Below, piece after piece: positions 8,525-16,405 of a stretch of DNA of 64,000 nucleotides. Both the position numbers and the translations under genes were made by a program. This DNA is from an uncultured Bacteroidales bacterium (GTDB taxonomy: Bacteria; Bacteroidota; Bacteroidia; Bacteroidales; P3). The DNA lies in assembly GCA_944321885.1 (NCBI GenBank), contig CALUNB010000006.1:1-64000 (forward strand). The letters are read 5' to 3'. Every line of letters begins with the position of its first letter. The stretch's first letter is position 1. Under the pieces are notes generated by a model. It did no database searches. It worked only from the letters and a program-made list of their open reading frames with translations, and was not told the DNA's origin.

Positions 8525-8543
8525 TTGCGAACCCATTTCCCGC

Positions 8544-8578
8544 TTTGCAGGAAGGTATCCTATTTTCACGTATTTTTG
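8544..8578 (+). promoter_or_regulatory. Possible promoter for the EamA transporter
   Basis: TTTG at 8544-8547 and TATTTTTG at 8571-8578, spaced 23 bp (a little long). An inverted repeat TTACGGC/GGCCGTAA follows in the leader at about 8592-8620. Confidence 0.45.
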
Positions 8579-8635
8579 CGCCCGCAAAAAATTACGGCAT
8601 CGAAAGATTTTTGGCCGTAAAAAACAGTTTTTTTG

Positions 8636-9562
8636 ATGAATAACAAAGTCAAAGGCTATCTTTTGGGCGCATTGGCCGCTGCCACCTACGGCATGAACCC
8701 CCTGTTCGCACTCCCGCTTTACCAAAACGGATTGGATCCGGACACCGTGCTGTTTTACCGTTATATCCTCGCGGTCCCGGTCATTGCCTTGATGATCAAG
8801 CTACGGGGCAGGAATTTCAAAATCAAGAAACAAGCCCTCCTGCCCGTGGCCGTGATGGGAGTGCTTCTATCCATATCCTCGCTGACTCTTTTTTATAGCT
8901 ACAATTACATGGATGCCGGTCTGGCCTCGACCTTGCTCTTCGTTTATCCGGTACTGGTGGCTGTCATCATGGCCATCGTGTTCAAGGAAAAACTGAGCAC
9001 GCAGACCCTTGTCTGCATTGTCATGGCCTTGGTCGGCATCGCCCTGCTTTCCAAAGGAAGCGATGGGAGCGGGCTGAACCCGATCGGCGTGAGCATCGTC
9101 ATGGCCTCGGCGATTACCTACGCGGTATATTTGGTCGCGGTCAACCAATGGAAAGTCCTCAAAGAAATGCCCACGGTGCAGTTGACCTTTTACGCCTTGC
9201 TGTTCAGCAGCGTGATTTTGTTTGCCAAAACCGGCTTCGGGGCCCATTTGAAGCCCGTGACCCAATGGTATGAATGGGGGCTGCTCCTCTGCCTGGCGCT
9301 CCTGCCCACCGTGGTTTCTTTCTTGGCGACGACCCAGGCCATCCACTACATAGGCCCCACCCCGACGGCCATTCTCGGTTCCCTCGAACCTTTGACCGCC
9401 GTCTTTTTCGGGGTCCTGGTATTCCATGAAGCCTTCACCTCCCGGCTCGCCTTGGGGATGATACTGATTATCACAGCGGTGACCATCATCGTTTCCAAGG
9501 GGAACGTGGCAACTTACTTGCTACGCTTCCGGAAACTGTTCCCCAAACTCCGGCGGAAATAA
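8636..9562 (+). CDS. EamA/DMT family transporter
   Basis: A 308-residue inner-membrane protein with about ten hydrophobic segments in two EamA repeats (first beginning KGYLLGALAAATYGMNPLFALPLY, second after GLNPIGVSIVMASAITYAVYLVAV). The C-terminal half has GPTPTAILGSLEPLTAVFFGVLVFHE, the typical signature of the second EamA domain. The family exports or exchanges small metabolites, often amino acids; the substrate cannot be read from sequence. Start at the ATG following a short leader; an in-frame TTG lies one codon earlier. It is monocistronic and converges on cysH. Confidence 0.9.
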   Translation: MNNKVKGYLLGALAAATYGMNPLFALPLYQNGLDPDTVLFYRYILAVPVIALMIKLRGRNFKIKKQALLPVAVMGVLLSISSLTLFYSYNYMDAGLASTLLFVYPVLVAVIMAIVFKEKLSTQTLVCIVMALVGIALLSKGSDGSGLNPIGVSIVMASAITYAVYLVAVNQWKVLKEMPTVQLTFYALLFSSVILFAKTGFGAHLKPVTQWYEWGLLLCLALLPTVVSFLATTQAIHYIGPTPTAILGSLEPLTAVFFGVLVFHEAFTSRLALGMILIITAVTIIVSKGNVATYLLRFRKLFPKLRRK

Positions 9563-9628
9563 GTCGTTCCGGCTTCGGACGCCACTAAGGAGACCTTTGC
9601 CCAATAAATTAGAGGTTATCTGTATCAT

Positions 9629-9662
9629 GCGGTGCGTCAGAATGGGTGAGATGCGAGGCGCT
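9629..9662. repeat. Half copy of the GGCGGTGTG repeat family
   Basis: GCGGTGCGTCAGAATGGGTG followed by AGATGCGAGGCGCT matches the left part of the longer repeats at 49298-49417 and 61484-61763. It lies between the convergent EamA and cysH genes and touches the cysH stop codon. No matching right end is present, so it is a truncated copy. Confidence 0.6.
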
Positions 9663-10376
9663 TCACTTCACATGAAGCCCACACTCCTTCTGCGCCGGAT
9701 TCTCCCACCACCACCTTCCTGCCCGCACATCCTGGCCGGGTGCGACCGCCCGCGTGCAAGGTTGGCAGCCAATGGAGGGGAAGCCCTTGTCATGCAAGAC
9801 ATTGTAAGGGACACCCTTCCGCTTGATATAGTCCCAAACCTCTTGCTCGGTCCAATCCACCAAGGGGTTCAGTTTCAAAAGCCCGTTCGCCTCATCCCAT
9901 TCCACCCGGTGTACTTGGGTCCGGGTCACCGACTGCTCCTTGCGCAAGCCGCAGACCCATACGTCCAAGGATGCGAAAGCACGGTGCAAGGATTCCAACT
10001 TGCGTACATGGCAGCAAAGCTTCCTCTGTTCCAAGCTCTTGTAAAACAAATTGATGCCATTTTCCTTAACCATGGCTTCCACCTTGTCCGCCGGAGGGAA
10101 AAGGACTTCCATCCGAATATGGTAATGGTCTTCCGTCCGGGCAATCAACTGGTAGGTTTCGGGGAAAAGCCGTCCTGTGTCAAGCGTGAAAATCCGCACT
10201 TCCGGGTCGATACCCACCATCATGTCGGTAAGTACCTGGTCCTCGGCTCCTAAACTGGAGGAAAGGGCCAACCTTCCTCCGTATTCCTGCATGAAAAAAC
10301 GCAACATCTCTTCGGGCGTCTCCGTGCTGAAACGCTCGTTCCACTCCTCCACTTGACGGGATGTAATTTCCTTCAT
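9663..10376 (-). CDS. cysH: Adenylyl-sulfate (APS) reductase
   Basis: A 237-residue cytoplasmic enzyme of sulfate assimilation that reduces adenylyl sulfate to sulfite with thioredoxin. The adenine-nucleotide loop SSSLGAEDQ is at about residues 39-47 and LDTGRLFPET follows. The paired Cys of KLCCHVRK (about 121) and the CQPC at about 204-207 are the four ligands of a [4Fe-4S] cluster, which distinguishes APS reductases from cluster-free PAPS reductases. The catalytic ECGLH sits five residues from the end. No other sulfate assimilation genes are adjacent. A MITE begins 27 bp upstream of the start codon and may have replaced the promoter region. Confidence 0.93.
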   Translation of the reverse strand: MKEITSRQVEEWNERFSTETPEEMLRFFMQEYGGRLALSSSLGAEDQVLTDMMVGIDPEVRIFTLDTGRLFPETYQLIARTEDHYHIRMEVLFPPADKVEAMVKENGINLFYKSLEQRKLCCHVRKLESLHRAFASLDVWVCGLRKEQSVTRTQVHRVEWDEANGLLKLNPLVDWTEQEVWDYIKRKGVPYNVLHDKGFPSIGCQPCTRAVAPGQDVRAGRWWWENPAQKECGLHVK

Positions 10377-10402
10377 ATCTCGCTTGTTTAAATTTTTCCT
10401 GA

Positions 10403-10683
10403 GAAGCTGTTTAAATTTATTTGTTTAGGCCATCGGGGGGGATTTGGAGGGATGGCGCCGCGTTTTTCAAAGGAGGATAGCCAAGCTATCTGACGTGAAA
10501 AACGCAAACGATAGCGAATGTCGAGCGGGGAATCAAAGCTTGCTTTGATTTCTCCGAGACCAAGCTATCATCGAGCATCGCTCAACCCGGACCCGAAATA
10601 GCCCCCGATGGGCAAACAAAATCCTGAAACCGGTCCCTGGAAATTCAGCCTTTTCAGGATTGTAAGAAATTTCAAACAGCTTC
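10403..10683. mobile_element. MITE copy 2 (281 bp, with a 77-bp internal expansion)
   Basis: Same GAAGCTGTTTAAA...CAGCTTC ends as copies 1 and 3, here flanked by TGA duplications (10400-10402 and 10684-10686). After the central GATAGCCAAGCTATC palindrome there is about 77 bp of extra sequence containing another palindrome (AATCAAAGCTTGCTTTGATT). It lies in the 430-bp space between the cysH start and the M23 peptidase stop. I see no gene in the remaining 120 bp (10687-10806). Confidence 0.85.
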
Positions 10684-10806
10684 TGAATTTTTCCCCGGAA
10701 CCGAACGTGTTCCCCAAGCTTTCCTTTCGGCAGCGAATCCTCGATAGAACCATGCTGGCGTGGCTCCTTCTTAGGAAAACCGAATTCGGCCACACTCAAC
10801 CCTGCC

Positions 10807-11718
10807 TCAACGGACCCGGAGCGTCGAACCGGTGCGTATCCGGGTAGATTTCATGTTGTTCAAGACCCGGATACGAGCCACCGAAGTCCGGTATTTCCGG
10901 GCAATGGAACTCAGGGTCTCGCCTTGACGCACCTTGTGGTACATGGCATCCGAATAAGAAACACCATACAAGGTGGTCTTGCAAATGGGCAAACTGTCCC
11001 GCAACAACTTCCCTTCCCCGAAATCAATCAGGTATTGGGGATCCAAGGGCGCACCTAAGTAGCGGACTTCCAGATGCAAATGCGATCCCCGGCTCCGGCC
11101 CGTGTTCCCGCCCAAGGCAATCGGTTCGCCCGCTTTTACCATCTGGCAAGGCGAAACCAGCATCTTGCTCAAATGGGCATAATAGGTTTCCAAACCGTTC
11201 CGATGGAACAAAATCACGATATAACCATAGGAAGCATTGCGTTGGGCAATCCGGACCACGCCGTCGAAAGCGGCACGGACCGTGTCCCCGGTCCGCAAGG
11301 CGATGTCCGTCCCATAGTGCATCCGCCCCCAACGGAAACCGAAACGGGAAGAGATGCGGCCCCTGAACGGTTGCACGTAAGGGCTTCCCGGTCCGGGCAA
11401 AGGCAACCAAACCGTATCGTTCCCTTCCACGACCGGTCCGGAGTGTTTGTAATGCAATTCCTTGACATCAAAAGACTCGTACAAGAATTGACGCCGGTAT
11501 TCCCACATCTCGTCCAAGGCGGCAGCCATTTGACCGGCCTGCCATTGCTGCAAGATGGCAAGGCTGTCTTCCCGGCTCTCGACAATCTCGACCGGCTGGA
11601 AATCCGCATACGGGTCCGGCACACGAAGCACGGTATCGGACATCCCCTGCGCACGGATTGCTGGAAAACAAGCCAAGCCCAAAAGCAAGAGAAAAGGGAA
11701 TAAATATCTCGTTGTCAT
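10807..11718 (-). CDS. Secreted M23 metallopeptidase with C-terminal LysM
   Basis: A 303-residue peptidoglycan hydrolase (endopeptidase) acting in the periplasm. It has a signal peptide (MTTRYLFPFLLLLGLACFPA). The M23/LytM domain shows RFGFRWGRMHYGTDIAL (Zn ligands H and D) and the second metal motif SHLHLEVRY. A LysM repeat closes the protein (YHKVRQGETLSSIARKYRTS to TGSTLRVR) and should bind glycan. The ATG at 11718 has a GGAG six bases upstream; an ATG at 11730 in frame would add four residues. It may act in cell separation, but there is no neighbour evidence. Confidence 0.92.
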   Translation of the reverse strand: MTTRYLFPFLLLLGLACFPAIRAQGMSDTVLRVPDPYADFQPVEIVESREDSLAILQQWQAGQMAAALDEMWEYRRQFLYESFDVKELHYKHSGPVVEGNDTVWLPLPGPGSPYVQPFRGRISSRFGFRWGRMHYGTDIALRTGDTVRAAFDGVVRIAQRNASYGYIVILFHRNGLETYYAHLSKMLVSPCQMVKAGEPIALGGNTGRSRGSHLHLEVRYLGAPLDPQYLIDFGEGKLLRDSLPICKTTLYGVSYSDAMYHKVRQGETLSSIARKYRTSVARIRVLNNMKSTRIRTGSTLRVR

Positions 11719-11893
11719 AACAAACTCCATGCAATCCCGCCGGCCGTCGATGCCGGTGCAAAAGGTAAAAGTACAAAAAACACCGGAATCCGGATCCGGA
11801 AACCTGAAATAAACTCCGCAGATTCAAAACCACCTCACTGGTTCCCTACGGGTTCCCACTTGTTTCGGAATCGTAAAAATTGAAACAGATTCT

Positions 11894-11901
11894 TACCTTT
11901 G
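11894..11901 (+). promoter_or_regulatory. -7 box for the GT2 glycosyltransferase
   Basis: TACCTTTG matches TAnnTTTG, 76 bp upstream of the ATG at 11977. No TTTG at 19-21 bp. Confidence 0.45.
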
Positions 11902-11976
11902 CAAATTTTCTTGCCCGTTCCATGGCCCCAAGGCCACTTCCGCATCCGGACCGGTGCAAGCGAAAAGCGAAAAGAC

Positions 11977-13014
11977 ATGGAACAGGAAACAGAAACGGCG
12001 GTCGTCATCCTCAATTGGAACGGGAAATCCTTTTTGGAACGTTTCCTGCCCCGGCTCATCGAATGCACCCAAACGCCCGGAGTCCGGATTATCGTGGCAG
12101 ACAACCATTCCAGCGATGATTCCGTGGAGTTCATGCAGCGGAACTACCCGCAAATCGGCTTGATCCGGAACCCCGAAAACGGAGGTTTCGCCAAAGGTTA
12201 CAACCAAGCGCTCCGCCAAATCAAGGCCCGTTTTTTCGTCCTGCTCAATTCAGACATCGAAGTCACGCCCGGCTGGGTGGAACCCGTCATTGAAAAAATG
12301 AAAGCCGACCCCCAAGTGGCCGCCGCCCAACCTAAAATCCGTTCCTTCCACCAGAAAGAAAGATTCGAATACGCCGGAGCTGCCGGAGGCTTCCTCGATG
12401 CCTGGGGATATCCGTTCTGCCGGGGACGCCTGTTCGAACAGCTGGAAGAAGACCACGGCCAATACGACCAGGAATGCGAGGTTTTCTGGGCCACCGGGGC
12501 CGCCCTTTTCGTGCGGGCGGATTTGTTCCTCGAACACGGAGGACTGGACGAAGACTTCTTCGCCCACATGGAAGAAATCGACTTCTGTTGGCGGATGAAG
12601 AACCTCGGCTACAAAATCATGTTCTACCCCCAGTCCACGGTTTACCATATCGGGGGGGGGACCCTGCCCAAGAACAATTGGAAGAAAACCTACCTGAACT
12701 TCCGCAACAACATGGCCCTGCTCTATAAAAACCTGCCTGGAAAGGACTTGAAAAAGGTCATGCGGCGGCGGAAAGCCATGGATTGGATGGCAGCCCTCCT
12801 TTTCTTGGTCAAGGGCGATAAAGAAGACTTCATGGCCGTTTTCAAGGCACAACGGGATTTCAAGAAATGGAAACCTTCCCTGCAAGAAAAACGCAAACGA
12901 CTCCCGCAACGCGGACATCTTACCGGGATGTACCGCCAAAGCATCGTTTTCGACCATTACCTGCGGCATATCCAGCGATTTTCCCAACTCGACCCGGAAA
13001 AATTCGAAGCCTGA
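11977..13014 (+). CDS. Family 2 glycosyltransferase (rhamnosyltransferase-like)
   Basis: A 345-residue cytoplasmic or membrane-associated enzyme of the GT-A fold. It shows VVILNWNGKSFLERFL at the start, the nucleotide-binding ADNHSSDDS, the metal-binding LLNSDIEVTPGW, and the acceptor motif GLDEDFFAHMEEIDFCWR near residue 195. The C-terminal YHIGGGTL and following basic stretch are typical of WbbL-like transferases that add sugars to cell-surface glycans. Donor and acceptor are not known. No polysaccharide cluster surrounds it. Start chosen at MEQETE because the GT2 domain begins there. Confidence 0.9.
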   Translation: MEQETETAVVILNWNGKSFLERFLPRLIECTQTPGVRIIVADNHSSDDSVEFMQRNYPQIGLIRNPENGGFAKGYNQALRQIKARFFVLLNSDIEVTPGWVEPVIEKMKADPQVAAAQPKIRSFHQKERFEYAGAAGGFLDAWGYPFCRGRLFEQLEEDHGQYDQECEVFWATGAALFVRADLFLEHGGLDEDFFAHMEEIDFCWRMKNLGYKIMFYPQSTVYHIGGGTLPKNNWKKTYLNFRNNMALLYKNLPGKDLKKVMRRRKAMDWMAALLFLVKGDKEDFMAVFKAQRDFKKWKPSLQEKRKRLPQRGHLTGMYRQSIVFDHYLRHIQRFSQLDPEKFEA

Positions 13015-13148
13015 AAGCAAGCAGAAGAGAGAATCTCCGGCTTACCGATGTAAAACGACGTACAAGGTGACAAAGGACACTGGAACGGAACAAGCCGGTA
13101 CAAGCCCTCGTAAAAACAGACAACCAAGCCAATCCAACGAAAGAACGG

Positions 13149-13517
13149 ATGACACGGAACAGAGACATAAACGGAAAAAGGAAACGGATATGGGCCGCCT
13201 TCGGGTTGCTCCTTCCCTTCCTTTTTTACTTTGCCGGAACCAATCTCTGTTTCCACATCCATCAGTTCGGCGACACCAAGCTGGTCCACTCCCACCCCTA
13301 CGCCGGGGACAAACAGAATCCGGCCCACAAACATTCGCCCCGGCAGTTCCAGACCATCAGCCTTTTGTCGGCCTTCGTCACCGATTCCCCCATCGCGGAA
13401 AACGGGATTCGGCCGATGGTCTTCTGCCAGGAAATACCCAGTTTCTACCAATTCTCTTTTTCTTCCATCGTAACGAGGCGCGCTCCTGGCCGGGACCCGC
13501 CCTTTTCCCTTCTCTAA
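13149..13517 (+). CDS. Small His-rich exported protein preceding a TonB receptor
   Basis: A 122-residue protein with a hydrophobic N-terminal segment (residues 14-31, IWAAFGLLLPFLFYFAG) followed by CFHIHQFGDTKLVHSHPY and then HKHSPRQFQTI. This pattern of spaced HxH motifs, with an Arg/Pro-rich end (RRAPGRDPP), resembles small membrane or periplasmic proteins encoded just upstream of TonB-dependent receptors in Bacteroidales. The His clusters suggest metal binding (inference). Its TAA stop codon is the target duplication of MITE copy 3, so the coding sequence was left intact. Transcription into the receptor gene may be affected by that element. Confidence 0.7.
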   Translation: MTRNRDINGKRKRIWAAFGLLLPFLFYFAGTNLCFHIHQFGDTKLVHSHPYAGDKQNPAHKHSPRQFQTISLLSAFVTDSPIAENGIRPMVFCQEIPSFYQFSFSSIVTRRAPGRDPPFSLL

Positions 13518-13721
13518 GAAGCTGTTTAAATTTATTTGTTTAGGCCATCGGGAGGGGGATTTCGAGGGATGGCGCCGCGTTTTTCAAAGGAGGATAGCCA
13601 AGCTATCTGACGTGAAAAACGCCAGCAAGACCCGAAATAGCCCCCGATGGGCAAACAAAATCCTGAAACCGCCCCCTGAAAATTCATTTTTTCAGGATTG
13701 CAAGAAATTTTAAACAGCTTC
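13518..13721. mobile_element. MITE copy 3 (204 bp) at the stop codon of the His-rich gene
   Basis: Same ends and length as copy 1, flanked by TAA at 13515-13517 and 13722-13724. The left TAA is the stop codon of the upstream gene. The 205 bp between this element and the TonB receptor hold no gene and no riboswitch motif that I can recognise. Confidence 0.85.
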
Positions 13722-13926
13722 TAAGACCCATTCAAGGGTAAGCGGGACGAGCGAGTTCCTGGATAGAGGATTTTCCAAGAAAGAAATCCCGGACAAGGAC
13801 TTCTATACCCCATCATTTCACACAAAATCATTACAATCCAATCAAACCCGCGAAACGGGAACCGGAACCAGACTCTTTGCCACCGGATTTCCGGAAGGGG
13901 AAGTTTGTACAATTTATAATAAATAT

Positions 13927-16248
13927 ATGAAAAACAAGTTTTTACACCTCATCATACATTTCCTGCCCCTCTTGGCCTTTACCCTGCCCGTCCCTCTCCA
14001 AGGCCAGGAAAAACTCCCGGCCAAGGAGCGCAAAATTTGCATCCAAGGCCGGATTACCGACCAGGAAGGGGAAGGCATACCCATGGCCAACCTGAGCATC
14101 AAAGGCTCCACCTTGGGTGTCTCCGCCGATGCCGAAGGCTATTTCCGCATCGAGAACCTGCCCTTCCAACCCCTTACCCTCATGGCATCGGCCATAGGCT
14201 TCAAAACCGAAGAAAAAGAATATCACCCTGATATGGGAACGAAAACCCATATCGACTTTTGCCTGGAAAGTTCCATCCTCAATCTGGACGAAGTGGTCAT
14301 TTCCTCCTCCCGGACCGAAACCACGCGCCGCCAAGCCCCAGGCATCGTGAACGTCCTCACCCCGGCCCAATTCGAGCAAAGAGCCGTGGTCTCCTTGGCC
14401 GAAGCCATGCAATGCCAAGCCGGGGTCCGCGTGGAATGGGATTGCCAGAACTGCGGAATGTCACAATTGAAGATGAACGGCTTAGGCGGCGAATACACCC
14501 AAATCCTGATGGACAGCCGCCCCATTTTCAGCTCCTTGGCCGCCGTGTACGGCTTGGAACAACTCCCGCCCAGCATGATCGAGCGCATCGAAGTCATACG
14601 AGGGGGAGGTTCCGCCCTCTTCGGCTCCAGCGCCATCGGAGGCGTGGTCAACATCATCACCAAGGAACCCACCAAGAACACGGGAAGTGTCAGCAACACC
14701 ACTTCCTTCGACGAAAAGGGAGGCTTCGACATCAACACCATGCTCAACGCCTCCTTGGTCAGCAAGGATTACCGGAGCGGCATCTACGTCTTCGGCATGC
14801 TGCGGAACCGGAGCGCCTACGACCGGAACGGGGACGGTTTCAGCGACATTTCCGAAATGCGTTCGGCTTCAGCCGGTTTCAAAGCCTTCTACAAAATCAA
14901 CAACCAATCCCGGATCAACATCGAATACCACCATATTTCCGACTACCGCCGGGGCGGCGACTCCTTGGAACTGCAACCGCACCAGACCCTTATCACCGAA
15001 ATGACCCGGCATGAAATAGACGGAGGCGGCATCAAGTACGATTGGTTTTCCAAGAACCTGAAACACCGCTTCAATGTGTACGTTTCGGCCCAGAACATAA
15101 AACGCAACAGCTATTACGGGGCAGGCAAAGACCCGAACGCCTACGGCAATACCCATGACCTGACCGTGGTCGCCGGAGGCCAGTACATTTACAGCTTCCA
15201 GAAACTCTGGTTCATGCCTGCCGAACTCAGCGGAGGTATCGAATACAAATACAACGATTTGTCGGACGTCATCCCCGGTTACGACCGGAACATGCAGCAA
15301 AACGTGCAATCGGTGGGCGCCTATATGCAAAACGAATGGAAAGCCGAAAACGCGGGCATCGTGATTGGCGTGCGTGTGGACAAACACAACCTAATCAAGA
15401 ACGTGATTGCCTCCCCCCGGGTCAATTTCCGGTACGAACCCGCCCCCTGGGTCAGCCTGCGGGCCGGTTATTCCAGCGGTTACAGGGCTCCCCAAGCCTA
15501 CGATGAGGACTTGCACGTGGCAGCCGTGGGCGGTGAAGTCTCCTTGATTTCGCTCGACCCCGGACTCAAACCGGAATATTCCCACAGTGTCACGGCTTCC
15601 GCCGAGTTCAACCATAAATTCGGGGAAAACGTCCAAATGATTTTCCTTGCCGAAGGCTTCTACACCAACCTCAACAATGTGTTCACCTTGGTAGAAAACG
15701 GGCGGGATGCCGAAGGAAACCTCCTCTTGCAACGGACCAACGCCAAAGGCGCCTACGTAGGCGGGCTGAACCTGGAGCTCAACTTGGCGACCCGCTGGGA
15801 CCTGAGCCTGCAAGCCGCCTACACCTACCAGCAAAGCCGCTACAAGGAAGCCTTTTCCTGGTCGGAAAGCCCCTCGGTAGCCCCGACCAAGGTCATGTAC
15901 CGTTCGCCCGACCACTACGGGTACGTCAGTGCCAACTACGCCTTCCTCAAAGGTTTCAATCTTTCCTTGACCGCCAATTTCACGGGAAGCATGCTGGTGG
16001 AACACTACCAAGGCTATATTCCCGAAGATGCCGTCACCTGGACACCGGTCTTCTGCGACTGGGACATCCGCTTGGCCTACACCCTCCGAGCCCTGAAAAG
16101 CCTGGAAATCGAAATCAGCGCAGGTGTCAAGAATGTCCTGGACCAATACCAGAAGGATATAGATTATGGTATGTTGCGGGATGCCGGGTACATGTACGGT
16201 CCGAACACGCCCCGGATGTACTTCGTGGGATTGAAGCTTGCCATGTAA
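13927..16248 (+). CDS. TonB-dependent outer-membrane receptor, probable metal or heme uptake
   Basis: A 773-residue protein with a signal peptide (cleavage near PLQGQ). It carries a CarboxypepD-regulatory-like domain (about 37-115, IQGRITDQEGEGIPMANL), then a plug with DEVVISSSRTETTRRQAPG (TonB-box area) and IERIEVIRGGGSALFGSSAIGG near residues 220-240. A 22-strand barrel ends with RMYFVGLKLAM. The plug has an unusual WDCQNCGMSQ Cys pair near residue 178. No SusD partner is present, so it is not a glycan utilisation pair. With the His-rich protein upstream, uptake of a metal ion or metal complex is the best guess; heme and cobalamin remain possible. Confidence 0.9.
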   Translation: MKNKFLHLIIHFLPLLAFTLPVPLQGQEKLPAKERKICIQGRITDQEGEGIPMANLSIKGSTLGVSADAEGYFRIENLPFQPLTLMASAIGFKTEEKEYHPDMGTKTHIDFCLESSILNLDEVVISSSRTETTRRQAPGIVNVLTPAQFEQRAVVSLAEAMQCQAGVRVEWDCQNCGMSQLKMNGLGGEYTQILMDSRPIFSSLAAVYGLEQLPPSMIERIEVIRGGGSALFGSSAIGGVVNIITKEPTKNTGSVSNTTSFDEKGGFDINTMLNASLVSKDYRSGIYVFGMLRNRSAYDRNGDGFSDISEMRSASAGFKAFYKINNQSRINIEYHHISDYRRGGDSLELQPHQTLITEMTRHEIDGGGIKYDWFSKNLKHRFNVYVSAQNIKRNSYYGAGKDPNAYGNTHDLTVVAGGQYIYSFQKLWFMPAELSGGIEYKYNDLSDVIPGYDRNMQQNVQSVGAYMQNEWKAENAGIVIGVRVDKHNLIKNVIASPRVNFRYEPAPWVSLRAGYSSGYRAPQAYDEDLHVAAVGGEVSLISLDPGLKPEYSHSVTASAEFNHKFGENVQMIFLAEGFYTNLNNVFTLVENGRDAEGNLLLQRTNAKGAYVGGLNLELNLATRWDLSLQAAYTYQQSRYKEAFSWSESPSVAPTKVMYRSPDHYGYVSANYAFLKGFNLSLTANFTGSMLVEHYQGYIPEDAVTWTPVFCDWDIRLAYTLRALKSLEIEISAGVKNVLDQYQKDIDYGMLRDAGYMYGPNTPRMYFVGLKLAM

Positions 16249-16264
16249 AGCATGAAAAAGAAAA

Positions 16265-16332
16265 GGCGGTGTGCCGGAACGGAATCCCGGATGCCTTGCA
16301 TCCACCCGTCATGGCGCACCGCCTAATTTTTT
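16265..16332 (+). terminator. Terminator built from the GGCGGTGTG hairpin repeat
   Basis: GGCGGTGTGCC (16265-16275) pairs with GGCGCACCGCC (16313-16323) and is followed by TAATTTTTT. It sits just after the TonB receptor stop. The arms are the same as the ends of the dispersed repeats elsewhere in the window. Confidence 0.65.
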
Positions 16333-16405
16333 GCCACACCCCTTTTCCCGACCGTTTTTCCGAAGGCCAAACCAGGTCAGGCAAAGCGTTCCCTAAACAC
16401 CGGAT

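Noticed and set aside
6974-8725. Long open frame (583 codons) on the minus strand
   Set aside because: It is antisense to the CBS-pyrophosphatase gene, whose motifs are unambiguous, and encodes low-complexity His/Asp/Val-rich sequence typical of a shadow frame.
13725-13926. Cobalamin or other riboswitch upstream of the TonB receptor
   Set aside because: No B12-box or other conserved riboswitch core could be recognised in this 200-bp leader.
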